Shown: positions 1 through 9,951 of the stretch, in pieces
How positions within the stretch are numbered: position 1 is the stretch's first letter
Layout: each line of letters opens with the position of its first letter
Assembly (NCBI GenBank): GCA_013003335.1
Contig: JABDJT010000337.1
Span: 1-14,552 of the forward strand
DNA length: 14,552 bases
Reading direction: 5' to 3'
Source of the DNA: Verrucomicrobiales bacterium
Lineage (GTDB): Bacteria > Verrucomicrobiota > Verrucomicrobiia > Verrucomicrobiales > DEV007
Translations under genes and position numbers: made by a program
The notes under the pieces: model-generated
What the model saw: the letters and a program-made list of their open reading frames with translations, nothing else
What the model was told of the DNA's origin: nothing
Databases searched by the model: none

Positions 1-1
1 C

Positions 2-3000
2 AGCCGGGCGGGCCTTCCAAAGGAGGAGTTGATCACGTTTTACCAGTTCATGACGACGCTGGGCGTGGCGTCGGAAGCGATCAATATTGTCTATCAGCTC
101 AACACGAGTGAATGGACGGAGGAAGAGGAGGAAAAAGAGCCCGAACCGCTTCCGTTGGGGACTTCGCAGCCACTGGAGACCCTGATTTTGGGCCGGAGAA
201 ATCCGGCTGACGTGGTTTTGAATTCGCTCTCGCCCGGGCTAAGTGTCGTGGCGTTCCGGTTCCAGAACCTGGTGCTGATTAAGAACATCGGGACCGAAAC
301 GGTGATTGCCCGGGGCCGGCGTGTGAACGAAGGGGAATTTTGCCGGATTTACGAAGGCCAGCGGCTGTTGCTTGGAACGGAGGTGCTCGATTACCAGGAC
401 CTGGTTTTCTTTTTTAACGCGAAGAAGGATGTTTCGGCGGTGCAATTGTTCCTGGCGCAGGACGGAAACGGCTCCCAATTCATCGAGCGCGTGCGATCGA
501 AGCAAAGTTACCTCGAGGTCCGGTTCGGGCTGGATATCGAGATCTCCGTGCTGAATGACATCGATGCGCAGATTGAGGGCAAACGGCTGAAAAAAGGCGT
601 CACCATGTTGGTTGGCTCGAAGGAGAAGCTGATTTTTGACGACAACACCGAGATCACGTTTGGCGATTTACGAAAACGCGCCCGGGCTCTCGGCGGGCGA
701 TTCAGCCTGCTCGCCAACCGGTCGGAATACCTCGTTTCCAACAACCCGAATTTGTTGAACCAGGGCGACATCCTGCTGACTCCGGGATTATCGGGCGATC
801 TGCTCCTGCGAATCCGTTTCGACAACGAAGCCAAGACTGGGGAGATGAAAGTCATTACGGCTGACCGTGCGATTCACGTCGAAGGCGTGGCGCTGCGGTC
901 GGGCGGGAAGGCGGAGTTGAAGGACGGCGACGCGATCCGGGTGGGAGAGGGGCAGTATCTCCGGTGTCATTTCGCGGAAGGCATCATTGAAGAAGAGCGG
1001 AACGTCATTAACACACTGAAAGTTCGGGACGTGTCGCACTCATTCGACCGCCGGACACAGGCGCTGGACGCGATCAGTTTTACCGTGCAGCGCGGTGAAA
1101 TGGTGTGCGTGATGGGGCCGAGTGGTTGCGGGAAAAGCACACTGCTTAAGGCATTGGGCGGGCAGCTGAAGCCTTCCGAGGGCTTGGTGGAACTCAACAA
1201 CGTTGATCTGTACGAAGAGCACGAAAACCTGACTTCCTACATTGCGCTGATCCCGCAGGAGGAGACTTTCGACCCGCTCTTGTCAGTGGAGGAAAATCTC
1301 GATACGGCAGCGGCTATTCGCGCGCCTCATTTCACCAGCGAAGAACGCCGGCGCCGGGCGGATGCGAAGCTCGTGGAACTTGGGTTGAACGAAATCCGGC
1401 ACCGCCTGGCGGGAGACGGGAACACGAAAAACCTCAGTGGTGGCCAGCGGCGGCGATTGAATGCCGGGATGGACATGATCGGGATTGCAGACGTGTACTT
1501 GTTCGACGAACCGACCTCCGGGCTTTCCTCGAAAGACTCCGAGCACGTGTTGGAGGTGATTCGCGGCCTGACGCAAAATAAGATCACGCTCATCTCAATT
1601 CACCAGCCGAGCAGCCGCCTGTTTCACATGTTCGACAAAGCGATCCTGCTCGACAACGGAGGGAAGCTGGCCTTTTTCGGCACCCCGTCGCAAATGCTCG
1701 AATATTTTGCCGAAGCGCGGGACCAGGAAGGCGTTAATCGCGCCGCGTTTTCGCTCGAAACCTCCGAGCTGCCGCTTGAAATCGGGCGGCCGGTGTCCCA
1801 TCAGCTGACGCCGGATTTCGTGTTCGACGTGCTGGAAACCCCGCTGCACGATCTTTCAGGCGATGTGATTTACGAGCAGAATGAGCGCGGCCACCTGATT
1901 CCCGCCCGCCGGTTCAGCCCTGCATTCTGGGCGGATCGGTTTCAGACATACCGCTTGTTGCAGGAGGTGAATTTGCGGGAAATCGAGCCCGACAGCTCCG
2001 CGACAGTGCAGCTTCAGCGGACACCCCAGCGGCCGAAACGGACGTTTCAGGATGACTGGGTTCGATTTGTAAATCAACTGAAACGGGCGTTCTGGTCCAA
2101 GCTGCGGAACCGTGCCAACCTTGCGACCACCCTGCTGGAAGCCCCGGCGCTGGCATCCCTCGTTGCCGTCGTTTTGCGGTACAGCGAGGAAAAAAGTTAC
2201 GACTTCGCATCCGCGTTTCACATTCCGACCTACCTGTTTCTTTCGCTGGTCATTGCGCTCTTCCTCGGCCTGACGAACTCAGCCGAAGAGATCATTCGCG
2301 ACCGCAACATGCTGGAACGGGAGCGGCACCAGGGAATCCGGGTCTCTTCGTACATCATCAGCAAATTCCTTTCGCTCTGCTTTTTCTCGCTGATCCAGTG
2401 CGTCATCTACCTGCTGATCGCGGACGCGATCTTGGAAATCCGGTCGATGTTTTTCTACAATCTGTTCTGGATGTTCGGAACCTCGATCGTCGGCGTGGCC
2501 GCCGGGCTGTTTATTTCCAGCATCGTTGCCAGCCCGAAAACGGCGGCGAACATCATCCCGCTGATCATGATCCCGAACATCATCCTCGGCGGGGCGCTCA
2601 TCAAATATGACGAGATGAACAGGCAGGCACTCGATTTCCTGTCTGCCAGCGCGGAAGACGAGAGCGAGTTGAAAGTGCCCGCCATCTGCCAGTTGATGCC
2701 GCTTCGCTGGAGTTACGAAGCGATGATCATTTCCCACGCCGAACACAACCCGGTTTCCGCCCTCGACCGCTACATCGAGAATGAACTCGAGAAAGTGAAA
2801 CGCATTCCCCACACTCAAAAACTGACCGAGGAGCAGGCTACCCGCCACCGCAACGCTCTTACCGCGAAGCCCTTTGTCACCGACTTGAAAGGGGCGACTC
2901 CGGGCGAAGTCAGCGACAAGGTCAAGGAATTGCGAGCCGATCTTGAGGTCGGAGTTTTCGATTACGAAAAGTACGACACCTCAGAAACGCCTGACGAGAA

Positions 3001-3322
3001 ACTGCCCCACACCTCGGAAAAACTCTACCTGAACCAGAAGGTCTACGATTTGTTCAAGATGGCCGAATTCGAAAGGACGGATCACCGGAAAAGCGAGAAT
3101 CCGCCGAATGTCTTTTTCGGGAGCAAACGCCAGTACCGACTCCCGTTTGAAATCCCGGGCAACCCGTTCGCGCCGGAAATCCGGGACAGCGAAGAGAAGG
3201 TCCAGGAAGATGTGGTCGTAGTCGATACCCTGAAGCTGAACACCATCGCCATCGCAGTGTTCGTGATCGTAGCCCTGCTTTGTCTCCACGGAAATCTCAC
3301 CCGCCAGTTGAAGCGGGTTTGA
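2..3322 (+). CDS. FHA-like/ABCG-type ABC transporter, ATPase-permease fusion (5' end probably outside window)
   Basis: Half-transporter with the ATPase ahead of the membrane domain, as in ABCG and the FHA-linked Rv1747 type. Residues are counted from the TTG at 29. Three short FHA-like modules (about 94-129, 180-214, 282-315) share the pattern V-x-G-x-x-L-x-x-G...D-x-I. The nucleotide-binding domain follows: Walker A GPSGCGKST 363-371, signature LSGGQ 469-473, Walker B with D493/E494, and H-loop His525. Hydrophobic segments lie near 701, 735, 780, 807-836 and 841-858; a polar stretch of about 210 residues (859-1069) precedes a last helix (1070-1088). The frame is open to the left edge. The perfect AAAGGAGG at 19-26 is only 2 nt from the TTG, too close for a normal ribosome site, and reads naturally as Lys-Glu-Glu codons, so the true start probably lies upstream. 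Substrate unknown. It is convergent with rnr, and its stop codon touches repeat copy A. Confidence 0.85.
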   Translation, partial: SRAGLPKEELITFYQFMTTLGVASEAINIVYQLNTSEWTEEEEEKEPEPLPLGTSQPLETLILGRRNPADVVLNSLSPGLSVVAFRFQNLVLIKNIGTETVIARGRRVNEGEFCRIYEGQRLLLGTEVLDYQDLVFFFNAKKDVSAVQLFLAQDGNGSQFIERVRSKQSYLEVRFGLDIEISVLNDIDAQIEGKRLKKGVTMLVGSKEKLIFDDNTEITFGDLRKRARALGGRFSLLANRSEYLVSNNPNLLNQGDILLTPGLSGDLLLRIRFDNEAKTGEMKVITADRAIHVEGVALRSGGKAELKDGDAIRVGEGQYLRCHFAEGIIEEERNVINTLKVRDVSHSFDRRTQALDAISFTVQRGEMVCVMGPSGCGKSTLLKALGGQLKPSEGLVELNNVDLYEEHENLTSYIALIPQEETFDPLLSVEENLDTAAAIRAPHFTSEERRRRADAKLVELGLNEIRHRLAGDGNTKNLSGGQRRRLNAGMDMIGIADVYLFDEPTSGLSSKDSEHVLEVIRGLTQNKITLISIHQPSSRLFHMFDKAILLDNGGKLAFFGTPSQMLEYFAEARDQEGVNRAAFSLETSELPLEIGRPVSHQLTPDFVFDVLETPLHDLSGDVIYEQNERGHLIPARRFSPAFWADRFQTYRLLQEVNLREIEPDSSATVQLQRTPQRPKRTFQDDWVRFVNQLKRAFWSKLRNRANLATTLLEAPALASLVAVVLRYSEEKSYDFASAFHIPTYLFLSLVIALFLGLTNSAEEIIRDRNMLERERHQGIRVSSYIISKFLSLCFFSLIQCVIYLLIADAILEIRSMFFYNLFWMFGTSIVGVAAGLFISSIVASPKTAANIIPLIMIPNIILGGALIKYDEMNRQALDFLSASAEDESELKVPAICQLMPLRWSYEAMIISHAEHNPVSALDRYIENELEKVKRIPHTQKLTEEQATRHRNALTAKPFVTDLKGATPGEVSDKVKELRADLEVGVFDYEKYDTSETPDEKLPHTSEKLYLNQKVYDLFKMAEFERTDHRKSENPPNVFFGSKRQYRLPFEIPGNPFAPEIRDSEEKVQEDVVVVDTLKLNTIAIAVFVIVALLCLHGNLTRQLKRV

Positions 3323-3362
3323 ACCAACAGGGTCTGTTCGGAGAACGAACCCTGTTGATTCG
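3320..3362. repeat. Dispersed 43-nt palindrome, copy A
   Basis: Outer arms CAACAGGGT (3325-3333) and ACCCTGTTG (3349-3357) form 9 pairs. Inside are a 2x2 internal loop, GTTC (3336-3339), triloop GGA and GAAC (3343-3346). After one C-A mismatch, GAA/TTC pairs extend the stem outward. It lies between the convergent ABC transporter and rnr genes, and the TGA of the ABC gene overlaps its left edge. There is no T-run, so it is not a textbook intrinsic terminator, but the position fits a bidirectional 3'-end element. Confidence 0.85.
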
Positions 3363-3374
3363 TGAAATCTGTTC

Positions 3375-5627
3375 TCAATCTTCCACCACTGCGAAATCGA
3401 CGAAGCCGCGGCTGTGATCGACGCGGATCACTTTCACTCGGACGGTCTGGCCGACCCCGATGCTGCGGTTGCCGGATTTGAAGCGCATCCCACCGCGATC
3501 GATTCGCCAATCGCCTTCGCCGAGGTCCTCCCGCCGGATCAGGCCTTTCAGCTGAAATTCAGGCAACTCGACGAAAGCGCCCATCGGCCGGACTTCGAAA
3601 ATGATGGCGTCGAAACCGTGATCGGGCCGTTCGTTGGCCAGGATCAACAGGTATTCGACCAGTTTCATCTGGCGGCTCTCGTTCTCCGCATCGGCAGCGA
3701 CACGTTCGGTTTCCGAGATGTGTTTGCAAACCGGGGCGAGGGCCCCCTGAGATGGAGTCGGGTCCGGTTCAGGGCCGTGATCGGGATTTCGCCGGTGACA
3801 CAATTTCCGCAACACGCGATGCACGATCAGGTCGGCATACCGGCGGATCGGGCTGGTGAAGTGGGTGTAATTCACTTTCGCGAGGCCGTAGTGACCGATC
3901 GGGTCGGGCGAATAGGCGGCCCGTTTCAGGCTCTTCAACAGCGCAATTTTCAGCGCGTGCTCTTCGTTGGTGCCGCGAATTTTTTTCAGCACTTTTTGAA
4001 GTTCCGCGCGAATTGTGACGTCGTGAACCTTGTGGCCGTATGCCCGCGCCTGCTCGGCGAAGTCGTGGAGTTTTTCGGGATCGGGGTCTTCGTGAATCCG
4101 GTAAACCGAGGGCGCCTGCGCGTTTTTGGTTTCCCGGGCGACGGCTTCGTTCGCCGCCAGCATGAATTCCTCGATCAATTGGTGGGATTCGTCGTATTCG
4201 CTGCGCACCAGTTCGATCGGCTTGCCGGTTTGCTTGTCGAGCCGGACGCGGATTTCGGGAAAATCGAGATCGAGCCCGCCGGCATCGAAACGCCGCTTTC
4301 GTAGCATCGACGCCAGTTTCCATGCGCGCTGGATATGACGGGCGAGGCCCTGCTCGGGCTTTTTCAAACCATCGATTTCCTGCTTGTTCATTCGGAGCAG
4401 GACGATGGCTTCCTCGTAGGTGTAGCGGCGTTTGGAGCGGATCACCGCCGAGCAGAACCGCGCTTTTTTCGGAGTGCCGTCGGCGGCAAACTGAATGACG
4501 GTGCAATGCGTCAGGCGATCGACATCCGGTTTCAGGCTGCAGACGCCGTTGCTCAACTTTTCCGGTAACATCGGGATCACGCGGTCGGCCAAATAGACGG
4601 AGTTCCCGCGCTTTTTGGCTTCCTTGTCGAGTGCGGAACCGGGCTTCACGAAATGGGAAACGTCGGCGATGTGGACGCCCAGTTCGAAGCTGCCGTCCTT
4701 GTTTTCCACCACCGAAATCGCGTCGTCAAAATCCTTGGCGTCCTCCGGGTCGATTGTGAACACCTCGCGGTCCCGCCAGTCTTCACGCCGCGCGATTTCT
4801 TCATTGGCAATCGCCTCATCGATCGCCTCGGCTTCGTCCAGCACGCGATTCGGAAAATCGAGCGGGAGATTGTGGGAGTGAATGATCTTCAGGATGTCGA
4901 GTCCTGTCTGTCCGGGCGAGCCGACGATCTCGACCATTTTCGCGAGCGGCGGCAAATCCGTGCTGTCCCAGCGTTCAAATTCCGCGATCACCGTGTCGCC
5001 CGACTTTGCGCCCTTGAGCACTTGCGAAAGCTTGAATGATTGCGGCAGGCGGGAATTTTCCGGCGCGAGCGCCGCATTTTTTCCACGGGCGTGGTAGGTG
5101 CCGACGATTCGCGTGTTGGCGCGTTCAATCACCTCGACGACCCGCCCTTCGAGCGAGTCTTTTCCTTCCAACTCCGGTGGACGGCTCCGGCGGTTGTTGC
5201 CTTGTTTCTTTTTCCAGCGTTGCTCGCCCTTTTTCGTGACCCGGACCGCCACGCGATCGCCGTGCATGGCATTCGCGGTGTTCCGGCCGGGGACAAAAAT
5301 TTCCTGCCAGCGCTCGTTTTTCAGTTCCGGAAAGGCGTCGGGTTCATCCGGAATGAATCGGGCCGAGCGGCGTTTTTCATCGGGGTGAAATTCAATTTTT
5401 CCCAATGCGGGAGCGGATTTTCCACTCGCTGCGTTTGGTTTTCGGTATCGGGATTTTTTGCCGAGCACGATTTTTCCGCTCGATTCGAGCTGTCTCAGGG
5501 CATTTCGGAAAGCGGCGCGCTCCTTGGCAGACACCGCGAGGGATCGGGCCAACTCAGATTTGTTGGCCGGACGGTAACCGGGCCGCGAAATTTCGGCCAG
5601 GATCCGTTTTGTCAGTTGTTTACTCAT
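3375..5627 (-). CDS. rnr: Ribonuclease R (RNB-family 3'-5' exoribonuclease)
   Basis: Processive 3'-to-5' hydrolytic RNA exonuclease acting on structured RNA, rRNA and mRNA decay intermediates in the cytoplasm. The 750 residues run in RNase R order: an N-terminal winged-helix segment (about 5-63), cold-shock/OB segments (about 75-235), the RNB catalytic domain (about 265-600) and a C-terminal S1 domain (about 668-748). The catalytic signature TIDPEDAKDFDDA places Asp at 293, 299, 301 and 302, the spacing of the metal-binding aspartates in RNase II/R. HFTSPIRRYADL is also present. The winged helix and S1 favour RNase R over RNase II; it lacks the long basic tail of the E. coli enzyme. The ATG at 5627 has no recognisable SD sequence (preceded by AACGACAA). 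It is divergent from the pseudopilin gene and convergent with the ABC gene. Confidence 0.96.
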   Translation of the reverse strand: MSKQLTKRILAEISRPGYRPANKSELARSLAVSAKERAAFRNALRQLESSGKIVLGKKSRYRKPNAASGKSAPALGKIEFHPDEKRRSARFIPDEPDAFPELKNERWQEIFVPGRNTANAMHGDRVAVRVTKKGEQRWKKKQGNNRRSRPPELEGKDSLEGRVVEVIERANTRIVGTYHARGKNAALAPENSRLPQSFKLSQVLKGAKSGDTVIAEFERWDSTDLPPLAKMVEIVGSPGQTGLDILKIIHSHNLPLDFPNRVLDEAEAIDEAIANEEIARREDWRDREVFTIDPEDAKDFDDAISVVENKDGSFELGVHIADVSHFVKPGSALDKEAKKRGNSVYLADRVIPMLPEKLSNGVCSLKPDVDRLTHCTVIQFAADGTPKKARFCSAVIRSKRRYTYEEAIVLLRMNKQEIDGLKKPEQGLARHIQRAWKLASMLRKRRFDAGGLDLDFPEIRVRLDKQTGKPIELVRSEYDESHQLIEEFMLAANEAVARETKNAQAPSVYRIHEDPDPEKLHDFAEQARAYGHKVHDVTIRAELQKVLKKIRGTNEEHALKIALLKSLKRAAYSPDPIGHYGLAKVNYTHFTSPIRRYADLIVHRVLRKLCHRRNPDHGPEPDPTPSQGALAPVCKHISETERVAADAENESRQMKLVEYLLILANERPDHGFDAIIFEVRPMGAFVELPEFQLKGLIRREDLGEGDWRIDRGGMRFKSGNRSIGVGQTVRVKVIRVDHSRGFVDFAVVED

Positions 5628-5644
5628 TTGTCGTTCAATAAAAT

Positions 5645-5709
5645 TTACAATGTATTTACATTTTTTCTGGACTTCCTGTTTTGCTCGTGATTACAATGTA
5701 AATGCATTG
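5645..5709. promoter_or_regulatory. AT-rich divergent control region with repeated TTACAATGTA motif
   Basis: TTACAATGTA occurs exactly twice, at 5645-5654 and 5691-5700 (46 bp start to start), in the short region between divergent rnr and the pseudopilin gene. TTTACATT (5655-5662) and AATGTAAA (5695-5702) form an inverted pair. On the + strand the second copy holds a possible -10 box TACAAT (5692-5697) with TGGACT 18 bp upstream (5668-5673). On the - strand it holds TGTAAT (5695-5690) with a weak TTGGCT upstream. The motif may therefore be overlapping promoters, an operator, or both. Confidence 0.4.
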
Positions 5710-5736
5710 AAAGCCAAATTGGGAAAGGAAGTCATC

Positions 5737-6345
5737 ATGCGAAATCGAAGAAAACCAAAACGAACAGGAGAGGCAGGAAAGTCCGGGGGATTTACCCTGA
5801 TGGAGCTGCTCGTGGTGGTCACCATTATCGCGATTCTGGCCGGATTTCTATTTCCGGTTGTGAATGGCATTATCCGGAAAACCCGGGGGTCGCAGGCCGA
5901 ACAAACGGCGCAAAACCTGAAAGCTGCGATTTCGGCTTATTTCACCGACTACCGGAAGTATCCGGCACGGTCAGATGGAGGGACTATCGCCGATGTCACT
6001 GTCGAGTCCAGTCATGAATTGATGGATATTTTATTACCTTCGGATGCCGAAAAACGGCCCGGTGGCCTGAATACGCGCGGCACTGGTTACTATACCGGGA
6101 AGACCGCCAAACCGATCTCCGGCGGGAGGTATCGAAGCGGAGTTGTATTGGAGGCGGACGGTGGTGGGGAGTTGTGGGACCCGTTTGGAAGCTACTATCG
6201 GGTCCGGATGGACGCCGACTACAATCAACGCGTCGACGCCCCGACCTGGTATACCGGCTTGCGCCTGGCCGAACGGGTCATCGTCTGGAGTCCCGGACCG
6301 GACCGGGATGATGACGATAGCGGGGACAACATCAAGACTTGGTAG
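5737..6345 (+). CDS. Type II secretion GspG-like pseudopilin / prepilin-type protein
   Basis: A 202-residue secreted or fibre-forming protein with a class III prepilin leader. The basic N-terminus ends in Gly-Gly (17-18) followed by FTLMELL, so prepilin peptidase would cut after Gly18, leaving Phe as residue 1 with the conserved Glu at +5 (E23). A hydrophobic helix of about 20 residues follows. The C-terminal half has a D-P-F-G-x-x-Y motif and ends in an acidic, glycine-rich stretch (GPDRDDDDSGDNIKTW) like the calcium-binding end of GspG. The start at 5737 is chosen over the upstream ATG at 5650 because it has an SD-like GGAAAGGAA at 5722-5730 with good spacing and gives a normal leader. No other secretion genes are in the window, so it is an orphan here. 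It could serve a type II system, a type IV pilus or a species-specific fibre. Confidence 0.85.
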   Translation: MRNRRKPKRTGEAGKSGGFTLMELLVVVTIIAILAGFLFPVVNGIIRKTRGSQAEQTAQNLKAAISAYFTDYRKYPARSDGGTIADVTVESSHELMDILLPSDAEKRPGGLNTRGTGYYTGKTAKPISGGRYRSGVVLEADGGGELWDPFGSYYRVRMDADYNQRVDAPTWYTGLRLAERVIVWSPGPDRDDDDSGDNIKTW

Positions 6346-6351
6346 GTAAAA

Positions 6352-6394
6352 CGATCGAACAGGGTTGGTTCATCGAACAGACCCTGTTCATTCG
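6352..6394. repeat. Dispersed 43-nt palindrome, copy B
   Basis: Arms GAACAGGGT (6357-6365) and ACCCTGTTC (6381-6389) pair over 9 bp around a 15-nt interior that again holds GTTC (6368-6371), triloop ATC and GAAC (6375-6378). The outermost arm pair is G-C here and C-G in copies A and D, a compensatory difference. The ATTCG flank (6390-6394) matches copies A and D. The TGA stop of the minus-strand gene (6390-6388) lies inside the element. Confidence 0.85.
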
Positions 6395-7764
6395 ACCGGG
6401 ACGGGCTTCCTTCGTTTGGGGCTTGTTCTTTTTTTCTCCGCGGGAATTTCCTCGTTTGCCGGCTCCAGGTCGATGACGAGTTCCCTCTTGTCTTTGATCT
6501 GGCCGGTGTGCCGGGGAGGCTCGCCGTTGTCGTCGATAAAATCGATGCCCACGCTGTAAATTCTTTTGGTTTTGGTGTTGTAACGGAGAGGGAATCCGTC
6601 GAGTTGATCGATGGGGATCTTGTCGAGGAATTCAGGAACCAGGGCAGCCGTATTTTCGGGCCAGTCGCCGTGCCTGAGCCGGTATTGCTCCATGGCCACG
6701 CGGAGCCGGACAAGATCGAGCCGGGTTTGGGCGGCGGTGTAGTTGGTTGTAATTGTGTCGATCGCGGGAATGGAAAGGGAAACCAGGATGCGACCGGTCG
6801 GATTGCCCGAAAGCCAGAGGTCGAGCTGGCTTTTCCGGAGTGCTTCGGCACGTTTGATCGCATTCCCCGGAGCGGTTTTCCGGACCAGGGGAGCTTCTTT
6901 CACCATGTCCCGGTAGCACTCGGCGAAGAGCAGTTGGGTGCGGTTCGGTTTGAAGATCAGGCGATTCGGGGCAGAAGGGGTTCCCGATCCCGGACTCAGG
7001 AGACTCGCGTCGATCTTCCCCTGTTTGAGATCTTCGAGCATGAAGCACGCTCCCCGGTATTCCACTTTCAGGCTGTTTGCGAAGGCCCCGGGCTTGAATT
7101 TGATGGACTCCAGTTGTTCTGCGAGCATTGCGAGCCACTCCGGATCGGCAGGTGGTTCGGAGTCGAGCGATTCAACCAGCAATGCCTGACCGCCGGCGGC
7201 AACAGTGATGGCCACCAGCTGGTGAAGGACGGTTCCCTCCGCTTTCGCCAGGTTTTCGCCGAACCGGATCATGGAAACCGCTTTTTCCGCCGCCTGTTGG
7301 GCGTTTCCCCGGTCAATCAGCCGGCTGATTTCGACTCGCTTGAGCTTGGAGAAAGTTTGAATGGTCTGGAGTTCCGGGAAGGTCGAATCGACTCGAAGTT
7401 CGCCTTCCAGTTTCCAGTCTGTCTGGTCCGCCCAGCTTTCAAAACGCGCCAGTTCGTCGGCAAATTGCGCGAGAACGGAGTCGACGAAAGCTTCGTCCAT
7501 CGGTTCCTGTTCGGGCATTCGATACATCAGGTCGGCTCTCCCGATTTCTTCTGACTGAGAGCCGTTGAACAGAAAGGCCACAATTTCCGGGAGCGGATTT
7601 TGAGTCGGATCGACGGTGCGTTCGGGCAGGGCGAGATCGGAATCGTCGATCGGCGGGATGTCGCGACTGAACAGGAGGTAGAGGCCGGTCAGGAGCAGAA
7701 TGAGGCTCGATAAAACGATCAGCCAGACCTTCCACGCGGCCGGTTTTGCATCCCCGGATTTCAT
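6388..7764 (-). CDS. Membrane-anchored protein of unknown function with pseudopilin-like C-terminal segment
   Basis: 458 residues; family not recognised. An N-terminal transmembrane anchor (about residues 10-33) is followed by an acidic, helix-rich extracytoplasmic region. Near residues 350-435 a segment with the pattern MEQYRLRHGDWPE...IPIDQLDGFPLRY...YSVGIDFIDDNG resembles the C-terminal globular part of GspG-like pseudopilins, as seen in many PVC hypothetical proteins. The tail is basic (KKRTSPKRRKP). The start at 7764 is preferred over the longer frame from 7851, because the longer one overlaps glgX and adds residues ahead of a normal anchor. No SD is visible. It lies 62 nt downstream of glgX on the same strand and may be co-transcribed with it. 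It ends inside repeat copy B, convergent with the pseudopilin gene. Any link to fibre assembly is inference. Confidence 0.75.
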   Translation of the reverse strand: MKSGDAKPAAWKVWLIVLSSLILLLTGLYLLFSRDIPPIDDSDLALPERTVDPTQNPLPEIVAFLFNGSQSEEIGRADLMYRMPEQEPMDEAFVDSVLAQFADELARFESWADQTDWKLEGELRVDSTFPELQTIQTFSKLKRVEISRLIDRGNAQQAAEKAVSMIRFGENLAKAEGTVLHQLVAITVAAGGQALLVESLDSEPPADPEWLAMLAEQLESIKFKPGAFANSLKVEYRGACFMLEDLKQGKIDASLLSPGSGTPSAPNRLIFKPNRTQLLFAECYRDMVKEAPLVRKTAPGNAIKRAEALRKSQLDLWLSGNPTGRILVSLSIPAIDTITTNYTAAQTRLDLVRLRVAMEQYRLRHGDWPENTAALVPEFLDKIPIDQLDGFPLRYNTKTKRIYSVGIDFIDDNGEPPRHTGQIKDKRELVIDLEPANEEIPAEKKRTSPKRRKPVPVE

Positions 7765-7826
7765 TCCGGAATGTTGAACCGGATTGTTAGGGGGAAAAAC
7801 AAAATTCCGAAAAATCGAGCGCCTGC

Positions 7827-9869
<2,043 letters not shown>

Positions 9870-9884
9870 TTTTCGGGAAAGAAA

Positions 9885-9927
9885 CGAACCAACAGGGTTC
9901 ATTCAGCGAACGCACCCTGTTCCTGCA
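9885..9927. repeat. Dispersed 43-nt palindrome, copy C
   Basis: Arms AACAGGGT (9891-9898) and ACCCTGTT (9914-9921) pair over 8 bp. The ninth pair is broken (C9890/C9922). The interior is again 15 nt: ATTC (9901-9904), triloop AGC and GAAC (9908-9911), with one A-C mismatch at the base of the inner stem. It lies in the gap between the deacetylase stop and the glgX start. As RNA it would be at the 3' end of the deacetylase message or in the 5' leader of glgX. Confidence 0.75.
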
Positions 9928-9951
9928 GAAATGGGGACGTCAAGCGGGCAA

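Noticed and set aside
3320..3362. The palindromes as ordinary intrinsic terminators
   Set aside because: None has a proper T-run after the stem on either strand, and the internal loop geometry is more specific than terminators require. A termination role is not excluded.
3414..4304. 296-codon + strand frame inside rnr
   Set aside because: It lies antisense to the RNB and S1 domains of RNase R, and no family features are seen.
5649..5666. Small AT hairpin followed by six T (5649-5666) as a terminator
   Set aside because: It lies between divergent gene starts, not after a gene, and the 5-bp AT-rich stem would be too weak.
6508..7554. 348-codon + strand frame opposite the membrane-anchored protein
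   Set aside because: The minus-strand frame has a good membrane anchor and a pseudopilin-like segment; the + frame has neither signal nor context.
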